Source: an uncultured Ilumatobacter sp. (lineage in GTDB: Bacteria; Actinomycetota; Acidimicrobiia; Acidimicrobiales; Ilumatobacteraceae). Taken from it: a DNA stretch of 64,000 nt. A program made the translations under genes and the position numbers. The stretch covers positions 1 to 64,000 of the forward strand of contig CALCXK010000103.1 of assembly GCA_937905835.1 (NCBI GenBank), read 5' to 3'. Below, piece after piece: positions 44,532-54,178 of this stretch. Below the pieces are notes generated by a model. It saw only the letters and a list, made by a program, of their open reading frames with translations, ran no database searches and had not been told where the DNA came from. The stretch's first letter is position 1. Each line of letters starts with the position of its first letter.

Positions 44532-45815
44532 GTGACCCAGCTCGCTCCCAACAGTGCCGCCGCTCTGGCCGGGCAGGAGTACCGCATGGGCCAGAGGGAA
44601 CTGCTGACGCTGATGTCAGCGATCATGGCGCTGATGGCACTCGGTATCGACACGATGCTGCCTGCCTTCGACGAGATCCGTGAGGCGTTCGACCTCGGCG
44701 AAGCTTCACCGCGACCCGGTCAGGTCATCACCGTGTTTTTCATGGGGCTCGCCATCGCTCAGCTCGCCTGGGGTCCGATCGCTGATCGCTTCGGACGAAA
44801 GCCTGTTCTCTACGCTGGCAGCGCGATCTACATCGTGGGCGCCGCCGGATCGGCCTTGGCACCGACGTTCGAACTCCTGCTACTCAGTCGATTCGTCTGG
44901 GGTATCGGTGCAGCCGGCGCCCGAGTCGTCGCCACAGCAATCATCCGCGATCGCTTCGAGGGCAGCCAGATGGCGAAGGCGATGTCACAGGTTATGGCGG
45001 TGTTCATGCTCGTGCCGATCCTGGCTCCGAGCATCGGTGCGGGCATCATCGCCGTGCTGCCGTGGCGCTCAATTTTCTGGTTCTGCCTCATCACGGCCTC
45101 CATCATCACGCTGTGGAGCATCCGGATGCGCGAATCGCTCGACCCTGCGAACCGTCGTCCGCTGCATCTCCGCTCGACGACGAGCGGGTACATCGAGGTG
45201 GCGCGCACACCGGTCACGTCGGGCTACACCAACGCGACGATCTTCCTCCAGGGCGTGTTCACGACGTATCTGGCCAGCAGCGAGCTGATCATCAGCGAAG
45301 TATTCGACCGAAAAGATCAGTTCCCGCTGATCTTCGGACTGGTCGCCGTGCTCTTCGCCGCCGGAGCGATCGTCAACAGCCGCATCGTCGTGCGTGTCGG
45401 CGTCCATCGGCTGATCAACACGGTCTACGCCATCTTGATCCCCACGACGTTGCTGCTCTGCGCGATCTCCTTCGCCACCGGCGGCCAGCCAAGCATCTGG
45501 GTCTACATGCCGGTGCTTGCCCTCACGTTGTCATCTTTCATGTTTCTTATGCCGAACCTGAACACTGCTGCACTCGGGCCGGTCGGCCACTTGGCTGGCA
45601 CTGCGTCGGCCTACGGCGGAGCGATCCGAATGGCGGGCGGCGCTGTGCTCGGCACGATCGTCAGCGCATTCGTGAGCGACTCAACGACACCGTTCTCGGT
45701 CGGCATTGCGTTGCTCTGCATTGGCTCCTGGGTCACCGTACTGATCGTGCGGCGACGTTCACCCGGGCTGGCCGCCGACCACTTACAGACTTCGGCCCCA
45801 GTCACCGTCTCGTGA
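44532..45815 (+). CDS. Bcr/CflA-family drug-efflux MFS transporter
   Basis: 427 residues, GTG start with no obvious ribosome site. Twelve predicted helices. GPIADRFGRKPVLYAG is MFS motif A, and the ALMALGIDTMLPAFDEI start is typical of Bcr/CflA (DHA1) exporters. It would export small toxic compounds with proton antiport; the substrate cannot be predicted. A hairpin follows its 3' end. Confidence 0.82.
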   Translation: MTQLAPNSAAALAGQEYRMGQRELLTLMSAIMALMALGIDTMLPAFDEIREAFDLGEASPRPGQVITVFFMGLAIAQLAWGPIADRFGRKPVLYAGSAIYIVGAAGSALAPTFELLLLSRFVWGIGAAGARVVATAIIRDRFEGSQMAKAMSQVMAVFMLVPILAPSIGAGIIAVLPWRSIFWFCLITASIITLWSIRMRESLDPANRRPLHLRSTTSGYIEVARTPVTSGYTNATIFLQGVFTTYLASSELIISEVFDRKDQFPLIFGLVAVLFAAGAIVNSRIVVRVGVHRLINTVYAILIPTTLLLCAISFATGGQPSIWVYMPVLALTLSSFMFLMPNLNTAALGPVGHLAGTASAYGGAIRMAGGAVLGTIVSAFVSDSTTPFSVGIALLCIGSWVTVLIVRRRSPGLAADHLQTSAPVTVS

Positions 45816-45849
45816 CGTGCCCACCGGGCGCTGAATTGCACCCGGCCGG

Positions 45850-45890
45850 CACAGAGTTGCGAAAGGGGCCTGACCCCATTCGCAACTGTG
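45850..45890. repeat. 41-bp intergenic palindrome with GGGGCCTGACCCC centre
   Basis: CACAG and GTTGCGAA on the left pair with TTCGCAAC and TGTG on the right. GGGG/CCCC closes a short CCTGA loop. It lies between the convergent efflux gene (ends 45815) and mdh (ends 45904). It could end transcription from both sides, but no T-tract is seen. Confidence 0.7.
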
Positions 45891-45903
45891 CAGGAACGTC
45901 AGA

Positions 45904-46890
45904 TCAGATCAAGCCGAGTTCGGCAACAGCGTCACGCTCGGCGACCAATTCTGCAGCCGATGCGTCGATCTTCGAGCGGCTGAACTCGCCGATCTCCAGA
46001 CCCTGGACGATCTCGTAGTTGCCGTTCTTGCAGACGCACGGGAACGAGCTGATGATGCCCTCGGGCACGCCGTAGCTCCCGTCGCTTGGCACCGACATCG
46101 AAACCCAGTCCCCATCGGGTGTACCGAGCGTCCAGTCGCGGATGTGATCGACCGCAGCCGAGGCTGCCGAGGCCGCCGACGAAGAACCACGTGCGTCGAT
46201 AATCGCTGCACCGCGCTTAGCCACCGTGGGGATGTAGCTGTCGGCATACCAATCCTGATCGCCGACCAATTCGAGTGCGTTCCTGCCACCGACTTCGCAG
46301 TGCGACAGGTCGGGATACTGCGTGACCGAGTGGTTACCCCACACGGTCATCTTCTTGATGTCATTGACGGAAGCATGCAGGCGCGTGGCGAGTTGGCTGA
46401 TCGCCCGGTTGTGGTCGAGGCGAGTCATTGCGGTGAAGCGGCTCGGGTCAAGACCAGCAGCGTTGTTCATCGCGATGACGGCGTTGGTGTTGGCCGGGTT
46501 GCCGACGACGAGGACCTTGACGTCCTTCTTGGCCGAACGGCTGAGCGACTTGCCCTGCGGCTGAAAAATGCCACCGTTGGCCGACAGGAGATCGGCACGT
46601 TCCATCCCTGCTTTGCGCGGCATGGAGCCCACAAGAATCGCCACATCGGCGTCACCAAAGGCCACATCGGCGTCGTCGGTGCAGGTGATCGAGTCCAGCA
46701 GCGGGAACGCACCGTCATCGAGTTCCATGCGAACACCTTCGAGCGCGCCGAGCGCCGGAGTGATTTCGAGCAACTGCAGTGCAATCGGGGTGTCTGGACC
46801 GAGCATCGTGCCCGATGCAATACGGAAGAGGAGGCTGTAGCCGATCTGGCCTGCAGCCCCGGTGACGGCAACGCGTACTGGAGTGGTCAT
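45904..46890 (-). CDS. mdh: Malate dehydrogenase
   Basis: 328 residues. NAD-binding VTGAAGQIGYSLLFRIASG, substrate Arg segments MPRKAGMERADLL and TRLDHNRA, and the catalytic His in VWGNHSVTQYPD are all present. It interconverts malate and oxaloacetate with NAD. The length and GAAGQIGYSL motif match the long actinobacterial/chloroplast-like group. Single gene. Confidence 0.93.
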   Translation of the reverse strand: MTTPVRVAVTGAAGQIGYSLLFRIASGTMLGPDTPIALQLLEITPALGALEGVRMELDDGAFPLLDSITCTDDADVAFGDADVAILVGSMPRKAGMERADLLSANGGIFQPQGKSLSRSAKKDVKVLVVGNPANTNAVIAMNNAAGLDPSRFTAMTRLDHNRAISQLATRLHASVNDIKKMTVWGNHSVTQYPDLSHCEVGGRNALELVGDQDWYADSYIPTVAKRGAAIIDARGSSSAASAASAAVDHIRDWTLGTPDGDWVSMSVPSDGSYGVPEGIISSFPCVCKNGNYEIVQGLEIGEFSRSKIDASAAELVAERDAVAELGLI

Positions 46891-46984
46891 GGCCGATGAG
46901 GCTACGCCGGTGCGGCGGCCAGGCCAAGCCCACCGGCTCGGACCCCTGTCTGTCCGGCTGAGGTGAGCCGGTCCCTCTGACGCC

Positions 46985-49126
46985 TTACGCCAACCCCAGA
47001 ACGCGATTCACAAGCAGCGAATAAAAGTTTTGACCAGTCTGGGTGAGGTGGATGCCGTCGTCGTGGAAGCACCGGCCCTCGCAACTGGCCGACATCACTT
47101 CCCAGTCGAGGACTGTCACATTCGGGAAGGTCCCGGGCAACGCACGGATCTTTTCGTTGTTGCCAGCTATCCAGTCGCGATGAGCCTTGCCGGTCAGCAT
47201 CACGACTGTCGGCACGTCGACAAGAAGGTTCATAAACAACCCGAGTGACAAGTCACTGAAGGCTCCATTGGTCCCCAGGTGCACCACGACCACCGACGTG
47301 AGCGCACCCGAGAGCTTCACCACTTCAAGCTCAGGTACGAAGGAAATCAACTGGCGGCTCTTGACCGCGTCGACGACGAAGCCACTCGCGGTGAGCTCTT
47401 CGGCGGCACCGAGCATCACCGAGTCACCGACGGCAACCAATGGAAGCCCGGTGGTTGCAGGTGTGAGCACCAGCGGCGTGATCGCGTTGACGTCGGCGAC
47501 GACACCGAACTGGGTGACCGGGGCCGGCGGCAGCGTAACCGGCGGGACCGTCGAAGCAGGCACGACCACCGGAGCAGCAGTTGTCGGCGGGACCGTCGTC
47601 GTTGTCGGCTCGACGGGGGCGGCCACGGTGGTGACCGACACGGTGGTGGGAATCGCCACGACCGTGTCGGGAGCAACAGTGATCGGCCGGATCGTCACGG
47701 GCACGGCGATCACGTCGTCGACCGCAGCGGACAGGCTGACAATGAAGTTTTCACCGTCATCGAGCGACTCGGCGATGGCATTCTGCTTGAGGTCGGCAGT
47801 CACGAGCGCCACGCCAGCGAACGTCGCCATGACCGCGGTGAGCGCCGCGGCCCCGATCAACAGTCCAATCGGTCGACGGACCTCACGATTCCGCACCCGT
47901 TGCGTCAGCGCGGCGACACCGCCGAGCCGGACCGGTGTCTCAACAAACCGGTAGGACAGTTCGGTGATGATCACCGTCGGGATCATGGCGAGTAGAAACT
48001 CGTGCAAGCGAAGCGAGTTCCCTGCCACGTTGCGGATGATCTGGTAGATCGGCCAGTGGAAGAGATACAGCCCGTAGGAGCGGGTACCAATCCACCTGAG
48101 GACCTTGCCGCCAAGCACTCGGTTCGCCGCAGATCCCTGGTGCGTGACCGCAGCGATAAGCAGCAGCGTCAGGACACCTGTGACGAAGAGCCCGCCTCGG
48201 AAGAGTCGACCATCGGCACCGCTCGGATCGATGAGATGAATGTTCCAGCTCATCCAGCCGAACCCGATGAATGCCAGGACCGCAACGACGTCGAACGCCC
48301 GGCCGCGATCGCGGAGCGGCCCTCGGACAATGGCGAAGGGCCGCCACACCATGGCAAAACCAGCCCCGAGGAGGAGGCCGCCGGCTCGGGCAACGGTGCT
48401 CAGGTAGAGCGTGTCGAGTTTGGAGATCGGCCGGCCAGCAATGTTCCAATACGCCTCGGGCGTGACCTCGGGTTCGCCAACCGCACCCGGGTGGTACGCG
48501 AGGCCGACGAGGATCGTGATGCCGATCGCGCCGACAAACAGCCAGCGGCTGAAGTTGGCGACGCGACGCGTGCCCGTGCGGCCCAGGAATCCCACCATCA
48601 CGAGTGGCCAGACCAAATAGAACTGCTCTTCGACCGCAAGGCTCCACAGGTGCCGGAGCGGCGCGAAGTCACCGGCTGCGGTGTAGCCGAGGCCCACCCA
48701 CACCTGATACCAGTTTGAGACGTAGAAGAATCCGGCGAAGACATCCCCGCGGAGTTGCCCCAGGGCATCGCGTTCAAACAGTGCCGTCCAGACGGTGAGC
48801 AGCCCCATCAGCAGGAATATTGCAGGGAGTAGGCGCCTCGCGCGTCGGAGCCAGAAATCGACGAGCGAGATCCGGTAGGTCCGCTCGCGCTCGGCGATCA
48901 GTAACAGAGTGATCAGGTAGCCCGAGATCACAAAAAACATCTCGACACCGAGAAAGCCGCCAGGCAGCCACGAGCTGTTGGCATGGTAGATCATCACGGC
49001 GACCACGGCGATCGCACGCATCCCGTCGAGACCCGGCAGGTAGGGGACACGGCTGATATGGGCGCGCTGGAACCCACCGGAATTGTCAACAGCTGTCGGC
49101 GGGGGCGACGCGTGAGTCACGGCCAT
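46985..49126 (-). CDS. Acyltransferase-3 membrane protein fused to SGNH domain (copy A)
   Basis: 713 residues. An N-terminal acyltransferase-3 domain of about ten helices (residues 25-410) has YLPGLDGMRAIAVVAVMIYH, FFVISGYLITLLL and HLWSLAVEEQFYLVWPL. A Thr/Pro/Val-rich linker (about 470-550) follows, then an SGNH domain: VAVGDSVMLG, HLGTNGA and DDGIHL. Such OafA-like proteins acylate cell-surface glycans. It is paralogous to the next gene, 75 bp upstream. Confidence 0.85.
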   Translation of the reverse strand: MAVTHASPPPTAVDNSGGFQRAHISRVPYLPGLDGMRAIAVVAVMIYHANSSWLPGGFLGVEMFFVISGYLITLLLIAERERTYRISLVDFWLRRARRLLPAIFLLMGLLTVWTALFERDALGQLRGDVFAGFFYVSNWYQVWVGLGYTAAGDFAPLRHLWSLAVEEQFYLVWPLVMVGFLGRTGTRRVANFSRWLFVGAIGITILVGLAYHPGAVGEPEVTPEAYWNIAGRPISKLDTLYLSTVARAGGLLLGAGFAMVWRPFAIVRGPLRDRGRAFDVVAVLAFIGFGWMSWNIHLIDPSGADGRLFRGGLFVTGVLTLLLIAAVTHQGSAANRVLGGKVLRWIGTRSYGLYLFHWPIYQIIRNVAGNSLRLHEFLLAMIPTVIITELSYRFVETPVRLGGVAALTQRVRNREVRRPIGLLIGAAALTAVMATFAGVALVTADLKQNAIAESLDDGENFIVSLSAAVDDVIAVPVTIRPITVAPDTVVAIPTTVSVTTVAAPVEPTTTTVPPTTAAPVVVPASTVPPVTLPPAPVTQFGVVADVNAITPLVLTPATTGLPLVAVGDSVMLGAAEELTASGFVVDAVKSRQLISFVPELEVVKLSGALTSVVVVHLGTNGAFSDLSLGLFMNLLVDVPTVVMLTGKAHRDWIAGNNEKIRALPGTFPNVTVLDWEVMSASCEGRCFHDDGIHLTQTGQNFYSLLVNRVLGLA

Positions 49127-49201
49127 GAATCGTCAAGTGTCGCCGGGGTCACGCTGCAATTCCCGTCACGCAATGCTCAACATCTGGGGGCCGCGAACAC
49201 G

Positions 49202-51244
49202 TCAGGTGAACAAGGAACCGTCAGCCAAGACGGTCTCGATCAGCGTCGTGTAGTACGCAGCTCCCGTCGATTTGAGGTGGATCCCGTCCTGATAGATGCA
49301 GTCGCCCTGGCACTGGCGATCGAGGCCATCCCAATACAGCACCTCGACGTTCGGAAGGCTGCTGGCAGCGTTGATCATCAGGCGATTGTTCCCCTCGTCG
49401 TAGCTGCCGTCCGGCACCACGTTCTGGATCAGCAACACCCTCGGGACATCGCCGACGAGGCTCATCATCGCGTCCATCTCGTCGCTGCTGATCGGGCCGT
49501 TCGTTCCGAGATGGATGACCAGTTCCTGCGGCAGTCGGCTGCGGTCCGACAGGGCCTGCACGACCTCGAGACCGCTCCCGAACGCTCGGCTCTCTGCCGC
49601 GTCGACGGCGAAGCCCGACGCTTTCAACTCGTCGGCGGCGCCCAACATCACTGAATCGCCGATGGCGAACTTCTGGGGGGTGGGCGGCAACGGCACCGTG
49701 GTCTCGACGGTCGCCTCCGGGACCTCATTGCCAGACTCTGTCTGAGTTTCGGGTTCATTTGAATCGGCAGGATCGAGTTCTGGAGCCAGTTCGACATCCG
49801 GCCCCGCTCCGGCTTCCGGCGTATCGTCACATGTGTTCAAGAGCACGCTACAGGTGGCCCCTGCGCCCCGCTGAAGCGACTCGTCCACTGCGTTTTGCTT
49901 CAGCTCAGCAGTTGCCAAGCTGGCGCCGGCGAAGATGGTGAGTGCGGTACCAACAAGGACACCACCGAGCACCGCGCCACGGTTTCCGTTCCGACGCGAT
50001 TGTTCACCACGCCTCTTCCATGCAGCAGCAAACTCGCCCTTGCGAATCGGGGTCTCGATGAACCGGTAGGAGATCTCCGTGATGATCGCCGTGGCGACCA
50101 GACACAGCACCCACTCATGAAACTTCAACTTGGTTCCAGCGATGTTCCGGACGATCTGGTAAATCGGCCAGTGGTAGAGATACAGCCCATACGAGCGGGT
50201 ACCGACCCACAGCACCGTGGAGCCGCTCAACGCCCTGGCGGTCAGCGAACCACGGTGCGTCACAGCGGCGATGATCAACAGCGTTGCGATGCCAGCGACG
50301 AAGAAGCCGCCGCGGAACAGCCACGGGTCGGCGCTGTTGTCGCCGAAGGTATCGATGAAACCGACCTTCCACGACATGATGGCGAGGACGCCAAACCCGA
50401 CGAGGGCCAGCCCATCGAGCGCATGCGCCTTGTTTCGTAGCGGACCGCGCATCATGGCGACTGGGCGCCAGACCATTGCGAATGCTGCGCCGAGGAGCAG
50501 GCCACTGGAGCGGGACAGCGTGGAGAGGTAGAGAGCGTCGCCCTTCGAGATGAATCGGCCGCCGATCTCCCAGTAGGCCGCCGGCGTGTTCGACGGGTCG
50601 GCGTCGATCGGACCCGGGTGGTACAGCACAGCGACGACGACGGCCACGAACACTGCGGCGCCGAACAGCCACACGCTGAGATCAGCGATCTTGCGACTGC
50701 CCTTGCGTAACAGCGCGATCATCACGATCGGCCAGACAAAATAAAACTGTTCTTCGACGGCAAGACTCCACAGATGGCGCAGCGGCGCAAAGTCGTTGCT
50801 CGCGCTATACCCAGCCCCGATAAAGATCTGATACCAATTCGAGATGTAGAACACGCCACCCAACAGGTCGCCGCGAAGCTGGCCCAACGCATCGCGTTCG
50901 AAAATCGCGGTCCAGATCGACAGCAGGAGCAACATCACGAACAGTGCCGGGAGGAGCCGTCGGAACCGGCGCACCCAGAAGTTCTTCATGTTGACAGCGC
51001 CGGTCTTTTCGTGCTCGGCGATGAGGAGCAGCGTGATCAGGTAACCCGAGATGACGAAGAACACATCGACGCCGATAAACCCGCCCTTCAACCACGTGCT
51101 GTTGGCGTGATAGATCATCACGGCTACGACAGCCAGCGCCCGCATGCCGTCGAGGCCGGGCAGGTACGGCACCTTGCTGATGTTCGCGTCCATTCGGCGG
51201 GGTGCGGGCGCAGCATCGGGCGCGGAAATGACGGACATCACCAT
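49202..51244 (-). CDS. Acyltransferase-3 membrane protein fused to SGNH domain (copy B)
   Basis: About 680 residues; the start lies among ATGs at 51274, 51244 and 51238. It has the same architecture as copy A: YLPGLDGMRALAVVAVMIYH, FFVISGYLITLLL, HLWSLAVEEQFYFVWPI, a shorter acidic Glu/Pro/Thr linker, then FAIGDSVMLG, HLGTNGP and QDGIHL. The membrane halves are near-identical in places, but the linkers are unrelated. It probably acylates surface polysaccharide. Tandem duplication followed by linker divergence is the simplest reading. Confidence 0.85.
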   Translation of the reverse strand: MVMSVISAPDAAPAPRRMDANISKVPYLPGLDGMRALAVVAVMIYHANSTWLKGGFIGVDVFFVISGYLITLLLIAEHEKTGAVNMKNFWVRRFRRLLPALFVMLLLLSIWTAIFERDALGQLRGDLLGGVFYISNWYQIFIGAGYSASNDFAPLRHLWSLAVEEQFYFVWPIVMIALLRKGSRKIADLSVWLFGAAVFVAVVVAVLYHPGPIDADPSNTPAAYWEIGGRFISKGDALYLSTLSRSSGLLLGAAFAMVWRPVAMMRGPLRNKAHALDGLALVGFGVLAIMSWKVGFIDTFGDNSADPWLFRGGFFVAGIATLLIIAAVTHRGSLTARALSGSTVLWVGTRSYGLYLYHWPIYQIVRNIAGTKLKFHEWVLCLVATAIITEISYRFIETPIRKGEFAAAWKRRGEQSRRNGNRGAVLGGVLVGTALTIFAGASLATAELKQNAVDESLQRGAGATCSVLLNTCDDTPEAGAGPDVELAPELDPADSNEPETQTESGNEVPEATVETTVPLPPTPQKFAIGDSVMLGAADELKASGFAVDAAESRAFGSGLEVVQALSDRSRLPQELVIHLGTNGPISSDEMDAMMSLVGDVPRVLLIQNVVPDGSYDEGNNRLMINAASSLPNVEVLYWDGLDRQCQGDCIYQDGIHLKSTGAAYYTTLIETVLADGSLFT

Positions 51245-51254
51245 CAAGTATCGC

Positions 51255-51614
51255 TCAGACGAGCACCGATCCAAGGTTCACCCTGATTTGTTTTGCTACT
51301 TCAGACCGGTTGAGCGTGTAGAGATGGAGGCCCGGAGCGCCTGCATCAATCAGGTCGGTGCACAGCGCTGAAGCGAGCTCGATGCCGATCCGCTTGGCCT
51401 GCGTACCGATAGTCACCTGCCGGAGTGGAACCGTCGACGGGCAGGTCGCCGCCGAGGGCGATCAGACCCACCTGCGCCATATGTGATGCTGACGAAGTCT
51501 GGCCCCAGTGGCGCACGTTCGGCCACGGTCCGACCGAGGGTTAATTGCGCACGAGCGGGAACACTCGAACGAGAGGGTCCGTCCTGCTGCCAGCTTGTCG
51601 GCGATCCGAGCCAT
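51255..51614 (-). pseudogene. metF: Decayed methylenetetrahydrofolate reductase gene
   Basis: Four MetF segments appear in order on the minus strand but in changing frames: ARIADKLAAGRTLSFE (start, from 51614), AQLTLGRTVAERAPLGPDF plus VSITYGAGGSDR, then LIALGGDLPVDGSTPAGDYR, and the C-terminal GIELASALCTDLIDAGAPG with LHLYTLNR ending in TGA at 51255. Only about 110 codons remain of the usual ~290, and at least three frame breaks separate them. This is a remnant with internal deletions. Confidence 0.85.
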
Positions 51615-51743
51615 AATTTGCTGAATGTAACGAGCAGGTTCCGGGGCGTAGCCGCCAAGTTGGCAACTTCCCGCCCACCGGAACGATTCCACAATATGGA
51701 ACGCCGAGGGCCGCGACCCGTGGCCGTCCCCTCACTCTGTAAG

Positions 51744-53312
51744 TCAGTGGCGGAAGTGGCGTTGGCCGGTGAAGACCATCGCGAGCCCGTGCTCGTTCGC
51801 TGCCGCGATCACTTCGTCATCACGCATCGACCCTCCCGGCTGAATCACGCACGACACGCCAGCTTCGACAGCAGCATCGAGGCCATCGCGGAACGGGAAG
51901 AAGGCATCGCTCGCACACGCCCCACCACTAGCGCGGCCGTCAGCGCGAGCCGTTGCGATCCGGGCCGAATCGAGCCGGTTCTGCTGCCCTGCACCAATAC
52001 CGAAGGCCTGGCGATCCTTGGTATAGACGATTGCATTGCTGGTGACCGCGGCACAGACCGTCCAGGCGAATTCCATGTCGACCCACTGGTTTTCGGTCGG
52101 CTGCAGGTTGGTGACGACCCGCCAGTCATCGCTGCGACCTGCAACGGGATCGGGCTGCTGGACGAGCAGTCCACCGTCGATCGGACGGACATCAAACGGC
52201 AGTGGCGACGGCGCGTTGGCCGCAATGACACGCAGGTTCTTCTTTTTGGCGAAGGTCGCGAGTGCGTCGTCATCGAACCCGGGAGCGACGACCACTTCGG
52301 TGAACACGTCGCCGAGCGCTATCGCCATCTCGTTGGTGACGGTGCGATTGACAGCGACGACGCCGCCGAAGGCACTGACCGGATCGCACGCGTTGGCCCG
52401 GATGTACGCGGTCGTGATGTCATCGGCGATGGCGACGCCACACGGGTTGGCGTGCTTGACGATCACACACGCCGGGCCGTCGAAGCGTTGGACGAGGCGC
52501 CAGGCCGCCTCGGTGTCATAGAGGTTGAGATAGCTCAGCTCCTTGCCGCCGTACTGCGTCATCGAATCCCACCAGCTCGTTGCACCAGCTTGGCGATACC
52601 GCGCACCTTCCTGATGCGGGTTCTCGCCGTAGCGCAGCGACTGCACGTTCGAGAGCGCCAGATGGATCGAGGCGGGCAGAGCACCTGCCGTATCGACGTC
52701 GTTGACCTCGACCGTTTCGTCGGCGACGTCCGGATCGTTGCCGTCGAACCACGTGACGATCGCTGCGTCATAGGCCGCCGTGTGGGCAAACGCTGCTCGG
52801 GCGAGCCGCCGCTTGGTGTTGGCCGACAGGGCGCCATCGGCACGCAGTTCGGCGATCACCGGGTCGTAGCTCTTCGGGTCAACAATCACCGCTACATGCG
52901 CATGATTCTTGGCCGCGGCACGAACCATTGCCGGGCCACCGATATCGATCATCTCGACTGCCGAGCCGCTGCCGTGTTGAAAGTCGTCGAGGCCTTGGCC
53001 GAACGGGTAGAGGTTGCCGACGACGAGGCTGATCGGCTCGATGCCGTACTCGGCCATGTCGGAAAGATGCTCAGCGTCGGTTGGATCAGCGAGGATGCCA
53101 CCGTGGACCTTCGGGTGCAGCGTCACCACTCGATGGCTCAAAATCGCTGGCACACCGGTCAGATCTGCAACGTCGGTGACGTCAATACCTTCAGCCGCAA
53201 TTACCTTGGCGGTCCCGCCACTCGAGACGATCGACCACCCCAGTTCACGGAGGGAGCGGGCGAAGTCGACGACTCCGGACTTGTCGTACACGGACAGCAA
53301 CGCGGTGGGCAC
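51744..53312 (-). CDS. purH: Bifunctional AICAR transformylase / IMP cyclohydrolase
   Basis: 522 residues from the GTG at 53312; an ATG at 53375 would add 21. The N-terminal IMP cyclohydrolase domain has LLSVYDKSGVVDFARSL and VGNLYPFGQ. The C-terminal transformylase domain has LRYGENPHQEGA, IVKHANPCGVA, and the SDAFFPFRDG and IQPGGSMRDDEVIAAANEHG blocks. It performs the last two steps of IMP synthesis using 10-formyl-THF. purN is not adjacent. Confidence 0.93.
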   Translation of the reverse strand: MPTALLSVYDKSGVVDFARSLRELGWSIVSSGGTAKVIAAEGIDVTDVADLTGVPAILSHRVVTLHPKVHGGILADPTDAEHLSDMAEYGIEPISLVVGNLYPFGQGLDDFQHGSGSAVEMIDIGGPAMVRAAAKNHAHVAVIVDPKSYDPVIAELRADGALSANTKRRLARAAFAHTAAYDAAIVTWFDGNDPDVADETVEVNDVDTAGALPASIHLALSNVQSLRYGENPHQEGARYRQAGATSWWDSMTQYGGKELSYLNLYDTEAAWRLVQRFDGPACVIVKHANPCGVAIADDITTAYIRANACDPVSAFGGVVAVNRTVTNEMAIALGDVFTEVVVAPGFDDDALATFAKKKNLRVIAANAPSPLPFDVRPIDGGLLVQQPDPVAGRSDDWRVVTNLQPTENQWVDMEFAWTVCAAVTSNAIVYTKDRQAFGIGAGQQNRLDSARIATARADGRASGGACASDAFFPFRDGLDAAVEAGVSCVIQPGGSMRDDEVIAAANEHGLAMVFTGQRHFRH

Positions 53313-53491
53313 GGCACCGAGCGTAGACAGGTGACCTGCCGCGCGCCGCCAAATATCTGCAACCCACATTGTCATTCGTCACGTCGCACCTGCCAGAGCG
53401 ACTAGGTTTCCTTTGCGTTCTGTGTGACCTGCGCCACACGGTGGCTGTCGCCATCTCAATCTCGGCAACTCACACTCAGAAAGGATCCGAC

Positions 53492-53995
53492 ATGGACTTC
53501 AGTAAATTCAAGACATCCGATTGGCTCATCGTTGGTGGAGGCGTCTTCACGCTCATCGGCGGGTTGTTCCTTGACTGGATCAAAATCGAGGCCTTCGGGA
53601 TCTCCGGCGGCAACGCATTCGACTTCACGCTCACGGGAGCGCTGCCATGGCTGCTCGTCATCGCCGCCACGGTCATTACTGTGCTGCTCGTTCTCGAGAA
53701 ACTCGACGCCAAGGCGCAGCCGTGGCCACTGATCCTGCTCGGCGCCACCGCCTTTGCTGCTCTCCTCCTCCTCATTCGAGTGGTCTTCAACCCAGGAATC
53801 GGAGACGAGGGCAGCCCTGACATGGGGATGTTTGTTACCTTCGTTGCTGCGCTGGTCACCACCGCAGGAGCGTTCCTCAACTTCCAGGCGTCGGGCGGCG
53901 AACTGTCCGACCTGATCGATATGAAAAAGCTCAAGGCGAGCTTCTCAGTTGGCAGTAAGGATGGCGGGAGCGACATGCCCCCGCCGGCCCAGTGA
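53492..53995 (+). CDS. Small four-helix membrane protein
   Basis: 167 residues; AAAGGA lies 6 nt before the ATG. Four membrane helices are predicted (about residues 12-27, 44-66, 75-96 and 108-127), with a hydrophilic C-terminal tail. No family is recognised. A perfect 21-bp stem hairpin followed by a T-run ends the transcript. Confidence 0.65.
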   Translation: MDFSKFKTSDWLIVGGGVFTLIGGLFLDWIKIEAFGISGGNAFDFTLTGALPWLLVIAATVITVLLVLEKLDAKAQPWPLILLGATAFAALLLLIRVVFNPGIGDEGSPDMGMFVTFVAALVTTAGAFLNFQASGGELSDLIDMKKLKASFSVGSKDGGSDMPPPAQ

Positions 53996-54023
53996 CCACT
54001 CACTCACCCACCGCTTCTACACC

Positions 54024-54078
54024 GAAGGCGTGAGGTAGGTGCGCATCTGGTGCGCACCTACCTCACGCCTTTGAAGTT
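54024..54078 (+). terminator. 47-bp hairpin element (copy 1) with T-run
   Basis: AAGGCGTGAGGTAGGTGCGC and one more A pair perfectly with the inverse arm ending CCTCACGCCTT: a 21-bp stem (54024-54070) with a 5-nt loop. TGAAGTTTT follows, so it can end the small membrane protein transcript. A near-copy with the same length and loop size is at 55103-55149, beyond the next gene. Confidence 0.85.
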
Positions 54079-54178
54079 TTCGGGGCCGATCGAGACCCGG
54101 TCGATAGCGTCAGCCATTCGGGTCCTCGCCCCACTTCGGACTCACGTCCCACGTTCACTCTCGAACCTGGAGGCCCTG

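Noticed and set aside
51413..51694. Intact 93-codon gene
   Set aside because: It is one frame of the broken metF remnant.
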